From Myxococcales bacterium (GTDB taxonomy: Bacteria > Myxococcota_A > Bradymonadia > UBA7976 > UBA1532): DNA of 64,000 bases. Every line of letters starts with the position of its first letter. Position 1 is the stretch's first letter. The DNA lies in assembly GCA_020633555.1 (NCBI GenBank), contig JACKDL010000005.1, positions 124,001-188,000 on the forward strand. The letters are read 5' to 3'. A model generated the notes under the pieces. The model ran no database searches. It had not been told where the DNA came from and was given only the letters and a program-made list of their open reading frames with translations. A program made the translations under genes and the position numbers. Of the stretch, positions 34,955 through 43,588 are shown piece after piece.

Positions 34955-37096
34955 TCACAGCCCCCCGACCAGCTCGATGGCCAGGTCCAGGTGGCGCTCC
35001 CAGTCGGGGTTCACGTCGCCGCCCACCGAGTTCGTCTCCTCGTAGTGGTCGCCCGGCGCTTCGGTGAGCGGGGCCGGGCCCGGCTTGTAGTCGTAGGGCG
35101 GCACCATGTAGCCGAGGAAGTCGCCGCCCAGTCCGATGAAGAAGGGGATCTCGCCGGGCACGCGGTCGTAGACGTACGGGCCGTCGGGCGCGGCCGCCCA
35201 GTCGGGGGCGTTCTCCTGGTCGGGCTTCACCACGCAGGGCTGGTCGCCGCCCTCGGTGGGCAGGCCGTCGGGGCCGCAGATCAACGGCACCCGGTGGCCC
35301 TGCACGTCGCCCACCACCGGGTTGCCGGCGGTGCCCTTGCCCGGGTAGCCGCCGCACAGCGTCTCGGGGAAGGCCTCGCCGGGGGCGGTGAAGAAGGTCA
35401 GCGGGCCCAGGCGCACCACGTTCACCTCGCTGAGGATGAGCGGGCGGTCGGGCTCGTAGCCGCCCATGCGGCGCACCACGTTGTAGACGTTGCGTTCGAT
35501 GAGCTTCAGCACGAAGGCGCCCAGCTCGAAGGTGGGGTTGTTCACCCGCGACAGGAAGGGCACGTGGGCGAAGCGCAGGGGCGGATCCTCGCCCAGGTCC
35601 CGCAGGCCGCCGCCGTGCACCGCCTGCAGCACGTGCATGGCCACCCGCTGGCCCACGGCGTCCATGGCGGCCCAGGTGTGGTCGCCGCCGAAGTCGGTGC
35701 GATCGGCGTAGTCCTTGGCGCCGCCGCGGCCCGGGTTGATGAGGCCGCCCACGGCGCCCGCGAAGCTCAGGGTCACGCCGCCCAAGCCCGCAAGGGCCGG
35801 CTTCTCGACGCCCCCCTCGGTGGTCACCGCGCCCAGGCCGGCCTCGATGTGGCGCCGCGCCGCACCGTAGTAGTCGGCGGTCAGGTGCTGGTTGCCCGAC
35901 CAGCGCACCTCGGCGTGGTTGCCGTAGCTGAAGGCGGTGGCCAGCGTGGCGCCCGTCTCGGCGGTCACGTGCAGGATGGGCAGGTTGTCGTCGAAAATGT
36001 ACGGGGTGCGGCTGTCGGTGATGGCCATGCCGTCCACGCCCGTCTCCACCACGCCGGCGGCCACCCGGGCGGGCTCCAGCCGGTCCACCGCCTCGCGCAC
36101 GGCCTCGGCGGCGTTGCCGATGATGGCCTCGAACACGTAGGGCTCGCGGCCGGTGCGGACGGGGGCGCCGTTGCCCGGGCCCCACTGCCCCACGGTGTCG
36201 GGCCCCTCGTGGTTGTGGGTGCTGCCCACCACCAGCAGATCCACCTCGAGCTCGGCCGCCAGGCGCGCGCGGATGGCGTCGATGTCGTCGTGGAAGAAGC
36301 CCAGCAGATCCAGGCTGACGAAGGCCACGGTGGTCTGGCCCTTGCGCAGCACCAGGGCGTTGGCCTGCAGGTCGTCGTGGGCCCACTTGTGGGCGCAGCA
36401 CTCGGGGCCCTGGCAGCCGATCAGCTCGGGGGGGCAGTGCAGGGCCGGGCGGCCGTAGCCGAAGCCCGCGATCCACACGCCCTGCATGCGCCCGTCGCCC
36501 TCGCCCTCGTCGGGGCCGGGGTAGCCGGCGTCGCCCTCGCACAGGCCGTCGAAGCCGCAGTCGTACCACTCGGTGTCGGGCTCGAAGGGCTCGGCGAAGG
36601 TCATCTGCACGCCGTCCAGGGCGTCGGGGTTGGGCACCTCGAAGCCCATGGGGGTGATGACCCGCCGCGCGGCGCCGGCCAGCAGCGGGCCTTCGGCGTC
36701 CTCGCAGCCGGGGCTGCCCGGGCAGGTGCGCGCCGGGGGCGCCTCGAACCAGCACAGGGGCAGGGCCGAGCCCTCCACCTCGCGGCAGGTCTCGCCGGGG
36801 CGGCAGTCCAGATCGGTCTCGCAGCGGCGGTCGAAGACGCTCTCGCAGCGGCAGCCCACCTGGCGCTCGAAGGCCCCGCACTCGGGGTCCGGCCCGTCGG
36901 CGCACTGCACGGGCGCCATGTCGGGGCCCACGTCCGGGGCCATGTCGGCGGGGGGCGCGGCGTCCAGGGGCGCGGCGTCCGCGCCGCCGTCGGTGATCAC
37001 CTGGGCGTCGGCGGTCTGCGCCGGCCCGGGCCCGTCCCCGTCATCGCACCCGCTCAGCAGCAGCAGCCCGATGGCCGCCCAACACCCGATCCGCAT
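34955..37096 (-). CDS. Neutral ceramidase-like lipoprotein
   Basis: 713 residues with a clear lipobox (LLLLSGC), a Pro/Asp/Ala linker and a Cys-rich stretch (CRCESVFDRRCETDLDC) before the main domain. That domain, from about residue 140, has the layout of neutral/alkaline ceramidases: AGAARRVITPMG, FVSLDLLGF, STHNHEGPD (where ceramidases have THTHSGPG), FSYGNHAEV and, late, FFTAPGEAFPE. These enzymes hydrolyse ceramide to sphingosine and fatty acid; related bacterial proteins of unknown substrate share the fold. Substitution of the typical THTHSGPG makes the substrate uncertain. A promoter overlaps the end of tatD upstream. Confidence 0.72.
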   Translation of the reverse strand: MRIGCWAAIGLLLLSGCDDGDGPGPAQTADAQVITDGGADAAPLDAAPPADMAPDVGPDMAPVQCADGPDPECGAFERQVGCRCESVFDRRCETDLDCRPGETCREVEGSALPLCWFEAPPARTCPGSPGCEDAEGPLLAGAARRVITPMGFEVPNPDALDGVQMTFAEPFEPDTEWYDCGFDGLCEGDAGYPGPDEGEGDGRMQGVWIAGFGYGRPALHCPPELIGCQGPECCAHKWAHDDLQANALVLRKGQTTVAFVSLDLLGFFHDDIDAIRARLAAELEVDLLVVGSTHNHEGPDTVGQWGPGNGAPVRTGREPYVFEAIIGNAAEAVREAVDRLEPARVAAGVVETGVDGMAITDSRTPYIFDDNLPILHVTAETGATLATAFSYGNHAEVRWSGNQHLTADYYGAARRHIEAGLGAVTTEGGVEKPALAGLGGVTLSFAGAVGGLINPGRGGAKDYADRTDFGGDHTWAAMDAVGQRVAMHVLQAVHGGGLRDLGEDPPLRFAHVPFLSRVNNPTFELGAFVLKLIERNVYNVVRRMGGYEPDRPLILSEVNVVRLGPLTFFTAPGEAFPETLCGGYPGKGTAGNPVVGDVQGHRVPLICGPDGLPTEGGDQPCVVKPDQENAPDWAAAPDGPYVYDRVPGEIPFFIGLGGDFLGYMVPPYDYKPGPAPLTEAPGDHYEETNSVGGDVNPDWERHLDLAIELVGGL

Positions 37097-37121
37097 GGCA
37101 TCCCCCGCGCTTGGAGCCCCG

Positions 37122-37151
37122 TGGATACCGGGCCGCGGGGGCGGTTTTCAA
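37122..37151 (-). promoter_or_regulatory. Promoter TTGAAA-18-TATCCA of the ceramidase-like gene
   Basis: On the minus strand TTGAAA (37151-37146) is followed after 18 bases by TATCCA (37127-37122), 25 bases before the ATG at 37096. The -35 overlaps the stop codon of tatD. Confidence 0.5.
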
Positions 37152-37936
37152 CTCGCCGGTAGACCAAACAAACGCACGGTGTTGGCGCGCGTGGCGGCGG
37201 CGAGGGCCGCGGGGTCCTCGCCGCGCAGGGCGGCCACCCCGCGGGCGGTGTCCACCACCATGGCGGGTTCGCAGCGCTTGCCGCGGTGGGGCACGGGGGC
37301 CAGGTACGGCGCGTCGGTCTCGATGTGCAGCCGGTCCAGCGGGATGTGGGGGATGGCCGCGCGCAGATCTTTGGCGGTCTTGAAGGTGGCGATGCCCGAA
37401 AGGCTGATGTCGAAGCCAAGCGCCAGGGCCCGCTCCAGCTCGGCCTGCCCGCCCGTGAAGCAGTGCACCACCCCGCCGGCGGGCAGGCCCACGTCGGCCA
37501 CGGCGGCGAAGGCGTCGTCGAAGGCGTCGCGGATGTGCACCACCACGGGCTTGCCCACCCGGCCGGCGGCCTCCAGGTGGCGCCGGAACAGGGCCCGCTG
37601 GCGGTCGCGGTCGCCGTAGTCGTAGAAGTAGTCCAGCCCGGTCTCGCCCACGGCGCGCACCCGCGCGTCGGCCCACAGGGCCTCGAGGGCGGGCCACTGG
37701 TCGTCGGTGAACTCGTCCACCTGGTGCGGGTGGATGCCCGCCGAGGCGAACACGTCGGGCCAGGCGTGGGCCAGATCCCGCGCCTGGGTCGAGGAGGTCA
37801 CGCTGGTGCCGATGCAGATGATGCGCTCCACCCCCGCGGCCCGCGCGCGGGCCATGACCTCGGCGCGATCGGCGCCGAAGGCGTCCTCGAAGGTCAGGTG
37901 GGCGTGGCTGTCGATGACGGGGGGCAGGCTGTGCAT
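37148..37936 (-). CDS. tatD: TatD-family metal-dependent hydrolase
   Basis: 262 residues, the normal length. The metal-binding residues of TatD are present: HxH in IDSHAHLTF, Glu in VGETGLDYFYDYG, His in VVVHIRD, His in VVHCFTGG and Asp in HIETDAPYL, ending with RANTVRLFGL. TatD proteins are cytoplasmic DNases/3'-5' exonucleases involved in DNA repair and degradation, also reported as D-aminoacyl-tRNA deacylase-like. The ATG at 37936 is the only plausible start because the HxH follows at residue 11. TACCCT sits seven bases before it, so the mRNA is probably leaderless. Its start codon shares the CATG at 37934-37937 with the divergent Cys-rich gene. Confidence 0.93.
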   Translation of the reverse strand: MHSLPPVIDSHAHLTFEDAFGADRAEVMARARAAGVERIICIGTSVTSSTQARDLAHAWPDVFASAGIHPHQVDEFTDDQWPALEALWADARVRAVGETGLDYFYDYGDRDRQRALFRRHLEAAGRVGKPVVVHIRDAFDDAFAAVADVGLPAGGVVHCFTGGQAELERALALGFDISLSGIATFKTAKDLRAAIPHIPLDRLHIETDAPYLAPVPHRGKRCEPAMVVDTARGVAALRGEDPAALAAATRANTVRLFGLPAS

Positions 37937-38399
37937 GGCGCGCAGGGTAGCGCTGGCGGCGCTGGCTTTCACCCCCGGCTGCGAGGGCGAGGCCCCGCCC
38001 GAGGATCCCTGCGCCCTGCGCTGCGAGCAGAACGCGGTGGTGCGCTGCGACGAGGCGGGCGAGCCGGTGCGCCAGGAGTGCGGCGAGGCCCGCTGCGCGG
38101 CCGACAGCCCCGCGCCCCAGTGCGTGCCGGCCACCGCGCTGCCCTGCGACCCCGAGGACCCGCCCGCGGATCGCTGCGAGAACGGGCGGGTGGTGACCTG
38201 TGAGGCCAGCGCGGCCTACGTGCTGGCGGTGGCCTGCCCGACCGACCAGCTCTGCGCCAAGGACGCCACGGCCTGCCAGCCGGCCAGCGAGCTCACCTGC
38301 GACCCCCGCCTGTGGACGGTGCTGTGCGTGAACGGCCAGCGCTTCGAGTGCGCGGGGGACGGGCGGGTGGCCGTGGTGGCCGCGAGCTGCCCGGAGTAG
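37935..38399 (+). CDS. Small Cys-rich secreted protein, divergent from tatD
   Basis: A 154-residue product starting at the ATG at 37935 with a short hydrophobic leader (RRVALAALAFTPGC) that could be a lipoprotein or cleaved signal. The body has about 17 Cys arranged in CxxxC and NGRVVTCE-like repeats (CALRCEQNAVVRCDEAG, RCENGRVVTCEA, LCVNGQRFECAGDG), similar to the six-Cys modules at the end of the serine protease at 33602-34813. Upstream in-frame starts exist but lie antisense inside tatD. Any promoter must also be within tatD. Role unknown; export and disulfides are inferred. Confidence 0.68.
   Translation: MARRVALAALAFTPGCEGEAPPEDPCALRCEQNAVVRCDEAGEPVRQECGEARCAADSPAPQCVPATALPCDPEDPPADRCENGRVVTCEASAAYVLAVACPTDQLCAKDATACQPASELTCDPRLWTVLCVNGQRFECAGDGRVAVVAASCPE
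37944..37949 (-). promoter_or_regulatory. -10 box TACCCT of probable leaderless tatD promoter
   Basis: The minus strand reads TACCCTGCGCGCC then ATG (37936). The 11 bases TACCCTGCGCG match the pattern before the kinase and sigma-54 activator genes. The box lies inside the coding sequence of the divergent Cys-rich gene. Confidence 0.45.
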
Positions 38400-38411
38400 C
38401 CGGCACGCTGC

Positions 38412-40088
38412 TCAGCCCACCAGCCAGTCCGCCAGACCCGCCCGACGGATGAGCGCCAGCCCGGCCGCGGCCTGGGCGGCGTCGCCCGCCTGCAGAGCCA
38501 CCAGCGCGGCGGTGAAGGGCAGCAGCCGCCCCGGCTCGCCCGGCAGGCCGAAGGGCCCGTCGGTGAGCGCGGCGTGGGCCTCGCCCAGGGCCAGCCACGC
38601 GGCCGGATCCGCCAGCCCGCCCTCCTGCAGGGCGGTGGCCCAGGCCTGGAACCAGTCGCGCACCTCGGTGAGCGTGCCCGGCACGTCGCCGTCGTCGATG
38701 GCGGCGTCCTGGTGGGCCTGCCAGGCCAGCAAGAGCGTGCGCGCGGCGACCCGGTAGGGGCCCGGCGCGGTGGGCGGGCTGGCCCAGGCCTGTACCAGGC
38801 CCGCCAGGGCGCGGGCGTGGGGCTGGGGATCGGCCAGAGCCAGCGCTACGGCCTGCCAGGCGGCGGGGCCGTCGGGCGGCGTGTCGGGCCGGCCCAGCGC
38901 GGCCTGCCGCAGGGCCACGTCGTGGGGGCGCGCAGCAGGGCCAGGCCGTCCGCCACCGCGCCCGCCACCGCCGGGGGGCGGGCGCCGGTGGCGCAGCGGC
39001 CCTCGGTCAGGTGCCAGGCGTCCGCCAGCGTCGCCGCGGGGGGGCGCGCCGGGATCGGGGCCGCCCAGGGCCGCCAGCTCGGCCGCCAGCCGGTACCGGG
39101 CCGCCGGATCGCCGGGCCGGTCGGCCAGGGCGCCGGCCAGGTGGGCCGGGCTCAGGCGCACGGCCCCGGGATCCCAGGCCGGGTACATCCAGCCGTCATG
39201 GGCGGTCTGGGCGGCCAACAGCACCTGCGCGGGCCCCCGCGGCGCCCACAGGGCCCGATCGAAGGCCAGGTGACCGCGCAGGGCCAGCTTCACCGCGTTC
39301 AGGGCCAGGGCGGGGGAGTCGGCCAGCAGCACCGGGCCGGCGGGGCCCGTCCAGGTCAGCCCCTCGGGCGTCAGCGCGCCGGCCAGCGGCACGGCGCCGG
39401 GCCGCGGCACGTCGACGCCGGGCGCCAGCGACAGCCGCTCGGGCACCCGGTCGAAGGCGGGCGCCAGGGCCAGGCCGTGGGCGGTGCGGGCGGCGATGGG
39501 GTGGCCGTCGAAGCGCAGCAGGCCCGCCAGGGTGGCCCGCAGATCCAGCCGGGCCTGGCACAGGCGGCTCAGCGCCGGCCGGTCGAAGGGGGCGTCGGCG
39601 TCCAGGGTCAGGCGGTCGCGCACCAGCACCGGCGCCCCGTCGGCGTCGCGGGCGTGGATCACGGCGGCCTCGCCGTCCAGCTCGATGCCCACGGGCCACG
39701 CGTCGCCGCTGAAGCGGGGCCGGGGCGGGGGTGACGCCGCTGCGGCGCCCCGGCGGGTGGCGGCGCGGGCGCGGGCCAGCGCGAGCTGACGGGTGGCCAG
39801 CCGGTGCCAGGCCAGCGCCCGCTGCAGCGCGTCCACCAGGCCGTTGGGGACGGGCCCCCGGGGGGCCATCAGCCGGGCCCGCAGCGCCTGGGCCGCCGCC
39901 TCCAGCCGCCCGGCCCCGCCCGCCAGGCCCAGGTCCAGGCCCCGCTGCGCCAGGGTGTCCAGGTCATCGGGCAGATCGGGATCGGGGCGGGCCACCCCGC
40001 CCGCCAAGGCGTGCGCCAGGGCCTCGCCCACCGCGGCCAGCCAGTCCGCCAGCAGGCTGAGCGCCGGGGAGGGCTGGGGCGCGCTCAC
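38412..40088 (-). CDS. Unknown partner of VWA protein (third gene), with two compensating frameshifts
   Basis: The GTG at 40088 overlaps the upstream stop (GTGA). The product is about 558 residues, cytoplasmic, Ala/Leu-rich and largely helical at both ends, with a beta-rich centre (WPVGIELDGEAAVIHARDADGAPVLV). No family is recognised with confidence; clusters around YehP-like VWA proteins contain several large unnamed families that it could belong to. Between 39044 and 38924 the reading shifts: the frame gives a Gly/Pro/Arg-rich stretch, whereas the neighbouring frame reads ATLADAWHLTEGRCATGA and VAGAVADGLALLRAP. One extra C in a 7-C run and one missing C in a 5-C run explain it, so the true protein is probably uninterrupted. 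Confidence 0.6.
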   Translation of the reverse strand: MSAPQPSPALSLLADWLAAVGEALAHALAGGVARPDPDLPDDLDTLAQRGLDLGLAGGAGRLEAAAQALRARLMAPRGPVPNGLVDALQRALAWHRLATRQLALARARAATRRGAAAASPPPRPRFSGDAWPVGIELDGEAAVIHARDADGAPVLVRDRLTLDADAPFDRPALSRLCQARLDLRATLAGLLRFDGHPIAARTAHGLALAPAFDRVPERLSLAPGVDVPRPGAVPLAGALTPEGLTWTGPAGPVLLADSPALALNAVKLALRGHLAFDRALWAPRGPAQVLLAAQTAHDGWMYPAWDPGAVRLSPAHLAGALADRPGDPAARYRLAAELAALGGPDPGAPPRGDAGGRLAPDRGPLRHRRPPPGGGGRGGGRPGPAARPHDVALRQAALGRPDTPPDGPAAWQAVALALADPQPHARALAGLVQAWASPPTAPGPYRVAARTLLLAWQAHQDAAIDDGDVPGTLTEVRDWFQAWATALQEGGLADPAAWLALGEAHAALTDGPFGLPGEPGRLLPFTAALVALQAGDAAQAAAGLALIRRAGLADWLVG

Positions 40089-41254
40089 AGGCTGCCCTTG
40101 GCCCAGCGGGCGCGGCTCAGCTCCTCCAGGCTCAGGTGGAGCTGGTGGGTGTAGGTGCGCGCGCCCCGGCCGCCCAGCTCGATGGGGGCGTCGAAGAGCA
40201 CCGTGTACGGCATGAGCACCAGCCGGTCGCCGGCCACCGTGGCCCGCGCGATCCAGCCCCGCGGCATGGGCAGCGGGCGGCCCCGCTCGTCGGTGCCCCG
40301 GGCCAGCAGCGTCAGGTTCTCCACCACGGGTCGGTGCCAGGGGGCCATGGGCACCACCACCTGCGCCTCGGCGCCGGCCCCATCGGTCAGCGTCAAGGTG
40401 CTGTGGCCGCGGGTGCGGTCCTCGGTCAGGGGGCCCACGGCCGCCGGCTCGATCCACACCACCGCGCCGCCGGCGCCGTCTCCGGCCAGATCGGCGGCCT
40501 GCTCGGCCAGCCGGTCGAGCACCTCGGCGAAGCCGGCGCAGCGCAGCGGCTGCCACGCCTGCGCGCCCTGCCAGGGGGCGGGCGTCAGCCCCAGCTCACC
40601 GTGCAGCGACAGGCGGCCGTCGGCGCTCAGCTTCGCCTGATCCACCCGCCAGGCGCCGTGTCCCAGGTCCTTGCCGGTCTGGGGCAGCGCGTCGTGCAGC
40701 GGCCAGGCCCACAGGCGGGCGGGCTCGTCGCCGAAGTGCAGGGTGGGGCGGGCCAGGCTCACGGTCAGCGGCTCGGGCCGCTCCGCGCAGGCCAGGCGGA
40801 AGGTCACGCCCATGAAGCCGGCGTCGGTGACCCAGCCCCAGGCGTACAGGCACTGCACCGTGAGCGCCCCATCCACGGCGTCATAGCGGCGGCGGGCCTC
40901 GCCCAGCAGGGGCGCCAGGGCCTCCAGATCGGCGTCGGCCGGGGCGGCGGCCGCCAGGGCGCGGTGCTGCGCCCAGGCTCGGTTCAGGGCGGTGGCCCAG
41001 GCGCTCAGGCTGGCCAGCGGATCGCGCTCCACCACCCGCTTGAGCTGGGTGGCCAGGCCCTCCACCGCGCGGCTCAGGTGGATGGCGCCGGCGGCGTGGC
41101 ACTGCTGGGCCAGGGCCTGCAACTCGCTGACGCCCGCCGGCGTGGCCCGCAGCGCCCCCTGGCCCAGCAGATCGGCCAGGGCGGCCCCCACGGCGCCCAG
41201 GGCGTCGGCCAGCAGGGCCCGCTGGACCGCCGCCTTGCGCTCGGCCGCGCTCAC
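40085..41254 (-). CDS. Unknown partner of VWA protein (second gene)
   Basis: The GTG at 41254 overlaps the VWA stop, and its own stop overlaps the next start. The product is 389 residues, soluble, with a helical N-terminal half (LADALGAVGAALADLLGQG, LSRAVEGLATQLKRVVERD) and a C-terminal half of mixed beta strands (LYAWGWVTDAGFMGVTFRLA, RPLPMPRGWIARATVAGDRLVLMPY). No catalytic signature is seen and no family recognised. The four-base overlaps on both sides imply translational coupling and fixed stoichiometry with the VWA protein. The helical head is similar in style to that of the third gene. Confidence 0.65.
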   Translation of the reverse strand: MSAAERKAAVQRALLADALGAVGAALADLLGQGALRATPAGVSELQALAQQCHAAGAIHLSRAVEGLATQLKRVVERDPLASLSAWATALNRAWAQHRALAAAAPADADLEALAPLLGEARRRYDAVDGALTVQCLYAWGWVTDAGFMGVTFRLACAERPEPLTVSLARPTLHFGDEPARLWAWPLHDALPQTGKDLGHGAWRVDQAKLSADGRLSLHGELGLTPAPWQGAQAWQPLRCAGFAEVLDRLAEQAADLAGDGAGGAVVWIEPAAVGPLTEDRTRGHSTLTLTDGAGAEAQVVVPMAPWHRPVVENLTLLARGTDERGRPLPMPRGWIARATVAGDRLVLMPYTVLFDAPIELGGRGARTYTHQLHLSLEELSRARWAKGSL

Positions 41255-42465
41255 CGGAGGATCCGCCCGACGTGCTCGGCCAGGGCCTTTGGGGTCAGGG
41301 CGCCCACGAACCAGCCCGCGCCCGCCAGGGCCTTGGCCAGGCCCGCGTCGCCCACGGCGCGGCCCTCGGCGTCCAGGGCGGTGAGGCCCAGGCACTTCAC
41401 GCCGGCCTCGGCCAGGGCGCGGGCGCGCACCAGCACCGCGCGGCGCTCGTCGGCCAGGTACCAGTCGCTGATCACCACCAGGATGGTGCGGGCGGGCTGC
41501 TCGATGAAGCCGGCGCAGTAGTCCAGCGCGGGCAGCAGCCGGGTGCCGCCGCCGAGCTGGCTGCTCATCAGCACCTCCAGCGGATCGGCCGCCAGGTGGC
41601 TCAGGTCCACCACCCGGTGATCCCACAGCACCAGCTTCACGTCGGTGCTGGGGGCGCCGGCGAAGATGGCCGCCATCACCGCGGCGTGGATCAGGCTGTC
41701 CACCATGCTGCCCGACTGATCCACCGCCAGCACGATGCGCCAGGGGCTGCGCTGCTGGCTGCGGTGGCGGTAGCGCACCCGCTCGATGACCAGCCGCTCG
41801 CGGCCGCGGTCGAAGTGCTTCAGGTTGCCGCGGATGGTGCGGTGCCAGTCCACGTTGCGGGCGGTGCGGATGGGCGGCCGGCCGCTGGGCCGGGCGGGGC
41901 CGTACAGGGCGGGGCGGGCCTGGGTCTCCAGGCTGGCGCGCAGGGTCTCCACCACCTCGGCCACGATGCGCCGGGCCACCGCCAGCACCTCGCTGCCCAT
42001 GAGGTGCTTGAACTGCACGATGGCCTTCACCAGCGCCTGGCTGGGGCGCTGCTTCGCCAGCACCTCGGCGTCGGTCACCAGCTCGGTCAGCCCGTAGCGG
42101 TGCAGGGCGTCGCGCTCCATGACCTCGACGGCCTCGCGGGGGAACAGGCGGCGCACGTCGCGCACCCACAGCGGCACCGTGAGCCCCGTGCCCCCCGAGG
42201 CGCCGCCGTGCCGCTGCTGCTCGCCGTGCTGGCGCTCGTACAGGAAGGCCAGGGGCAGCTCCAGGGCGTCGGCCTCGCCGAAGCGGTCGTCGAGCGCGCC
42301 CTCGCCGTCCTGGGCGCGCAGGTCGTCCAGGCCCAGGGCGTCGTCGGCGTGCTGGCCCAGGATCAGGCGCCAGCGCAGGGCGCGCTCCACGGCGGCCGCC
42401 TCGGGGGCGGCGTCGCTGGCCTCCAGGGCGGCCCGCAGGGGCGCGAAGGGGTCGTGCTCGCTCAC
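41251..42465 (-). CDS. VWA-domain protein, YehP-like
   Basis: 404 residues from the GTG at 42465. The C-terminal 170 residues are a von Willebrand A domain with the metal-ion-dependent adhesion site DQSGSMVDS near residue 248, plus QLGGGTRLLPAL and ISDWYL. The N-terminal half (ALRWRLILGQHAD, LFPREAVEVMERDALHRYGL, FKHLMGSEVLAVARRIV, NVDWHRTIRGNLKHF) resembles E. coli YehP along most of its length. Such cytoplasmic VWA proteins usually act with a MoxR-type AAA ATPase and a SWIM protein; neither lies beside it here. It leads a three-gene operon with coupled starts. Function of YehP systems is not established. Confidence 0.85.
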   Translation of the reverse strand: MSEHDPFAPLRAALEASDAAPEAAAVERALRWRLILGQHADDALGLDDLRAQDGEGALDDRFGEADALELPLAFLYERQHGEQQRHGGASGGTGLTVPLWVRDVRRLFPREAVEVMERDALHRYGLTELVTDAEVLAKQRPSQALVKAIVQFKHLMGSEVLAVARRIVAEVVETLRASLETQARPALYGPARPSGRPPIRTARNVDWHRTIRGNLKHFDRGRERLVIERVRYRHRSQQRSPWRIVLAVDQSGSMVDSLIHAAVMAAIFAGAPSTDVKLVLWDHRVVDLSHLAADPLEVLMSSQLGGGTRLLPALDYCAGFIEQPARTILVVISDWYLADERRAVLVRARALAEAGVKCLGLTALDAEGRAVGDAGLAKALAGAGWFVGALTPKALAEHVGRILR

Positions 42466-42654
42466 GGGCGCAGCCTGCCCGGCGCCCGGCCCCGTCACAA
42501 GCCAGGCGGCGCGCAGAAAAGCGCCCGGCCCCTTGCCCACCCCCGCCCGGCCCCGGGTTCCACCGGTGAAGACACCCCTTGGCGCGGCCACCGCCGCCGG
42601 GTTCGCCCGGCGCACCGGTGACGTGCGCCCGCGCCGGGGGAGAGGAGGTTCACC

Positions 42655-43587
42655 ATGGTCACTCGGGCGCACACCCACCGCTTGCTCGCCGCCTTGCTGC
42701 TGCTGTTCGCCCTGGCCCTGGCGCGGCAGGCCCATGGTCAGGCGTGGACCCAGTCGCCGGGCCATGCCTACCTGAAGCTGGCCTACGGCAGCGCCACGGC
42801 CAGCGAGCAGTACGCCTTCGACGGACGCACCAAGCTGTACGCCGATGATGTGCTCGCCCCGTCCTTCTTCGACCGGTCGGTGTACCTGTACGGCGAGGTG
42901 GGGGTGCTGGACGGCCTGACCGCCAGCTTCAGCCTGCCCTACAAGCGGCTGACGGTGAACGACACCACCTTCCGCTACGACGCGGCGGCGGTGGGCGACC
43001 TGGCGCTGGGGCTGCGGGCCCGCCTGCCCGCGCCGCTGGGCCTGGCGGCGGCCGTCAACCTGACCGTGGGCCTGCCCACCGGCTACGTGCGCAACACGGT
43101 GCCCTCGCCGGGCAACGGGCAGGTGGACGCCAGCGCCACGCTGGACGTGGGGCGGGGCCTGAGCTCCTGGGCGTACGTGCAGGGCGGCGCGGGCTACCGC
43201 CTGCGCAGCGGCTGGTACGGGCTGTCGTCGGCCACGCCCTGCCAGGCGGGCCGCGACCGCGGCTGTACCGCCGACACCCAGCCCGATCTGGGCGACGAGC
43301 TGGTGGGCCGCCTGGAGGTGGGCGTGCGCCCCTTCGGCCCGGTGCTGCTTCAGCTCATGGGCAGCGCGGTGATCAGCGTGGACAAGCCGGCGGTGGGCTT
43401 CTCGGCGGAGCAGCCCTTCCCCATGCAGCAGCGCTTCGTGAAGGTCGGCGCCGGCCTGGCGGTGGACCTGCACGAGCACCTGGGCCTGTCGGCGCAGGGC
43501 TTCGTGACGCCGTGGGGCCAGAACACCGTGCGCTCGGTCGACGTGTTCGTCGGCGTGCACACCGCCTTCGATCTGTGGGGGGTGTGA
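42655..43587 (+). CDS. Outer-membrane beta-barrel protein
   Basis: The ATG at 42655 is preceded by AGAGGAGG. The 310-residue product has a signal peptide (LLAALLLLFALALARQAHGQA) followed by a continuous series of amphipathic strands with aromatic girdles (YLKLAYGSATASEQYAF, VYLYGEVGVLDGLTASFSLPYKRL, GDLALGLRARL, WAYVQGGAGYRL). It resembles the transporter-like outer-membrane barrels often annotated only as hypothetical. It lies two bases from a molybdo-oxidase gene and heads a seven-gene operon, so it may move a substrate or metal for that oxidase. Confidence 0.78.
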   Translation: MVTRAHTHRLLAALLLLFALALARQAHGQAWTQSPGHAYLKLAYGSATASEQYAFDGRTKLYADDVLAPSFFDRSVYLYGEVGVLDGLTASFSLPYKRLTVNDTTFRYDAAAVGDLALGLRARLPAPLGLAAAVNLTVGLPTGYVRNTVPSPGNGQVDASATLDVGRGLSSWAYVQGGAGYRLRSGWYGLSSATPCQAGRDRGCTADTQPDLGDELVGRLEVGVRPFGPVLLQLMGSAVISVDKPAVGFSAEQPFPMQQRFVKVGAGLAVDLHEHLGLSAQGFVTPWGQNTVRSVDVFVGVHTAFDLWGV

Positions 43588-43588
43588 C

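Noticed and set aside
42510..42530. GGCGC...GCGCC hairpin in the divergent region before the barrel gene
   Set aside because: Five-pair stem with an eight-base A-rich loop, no T-tract, and the position is upstream of both genes, where a terminator is not expected.
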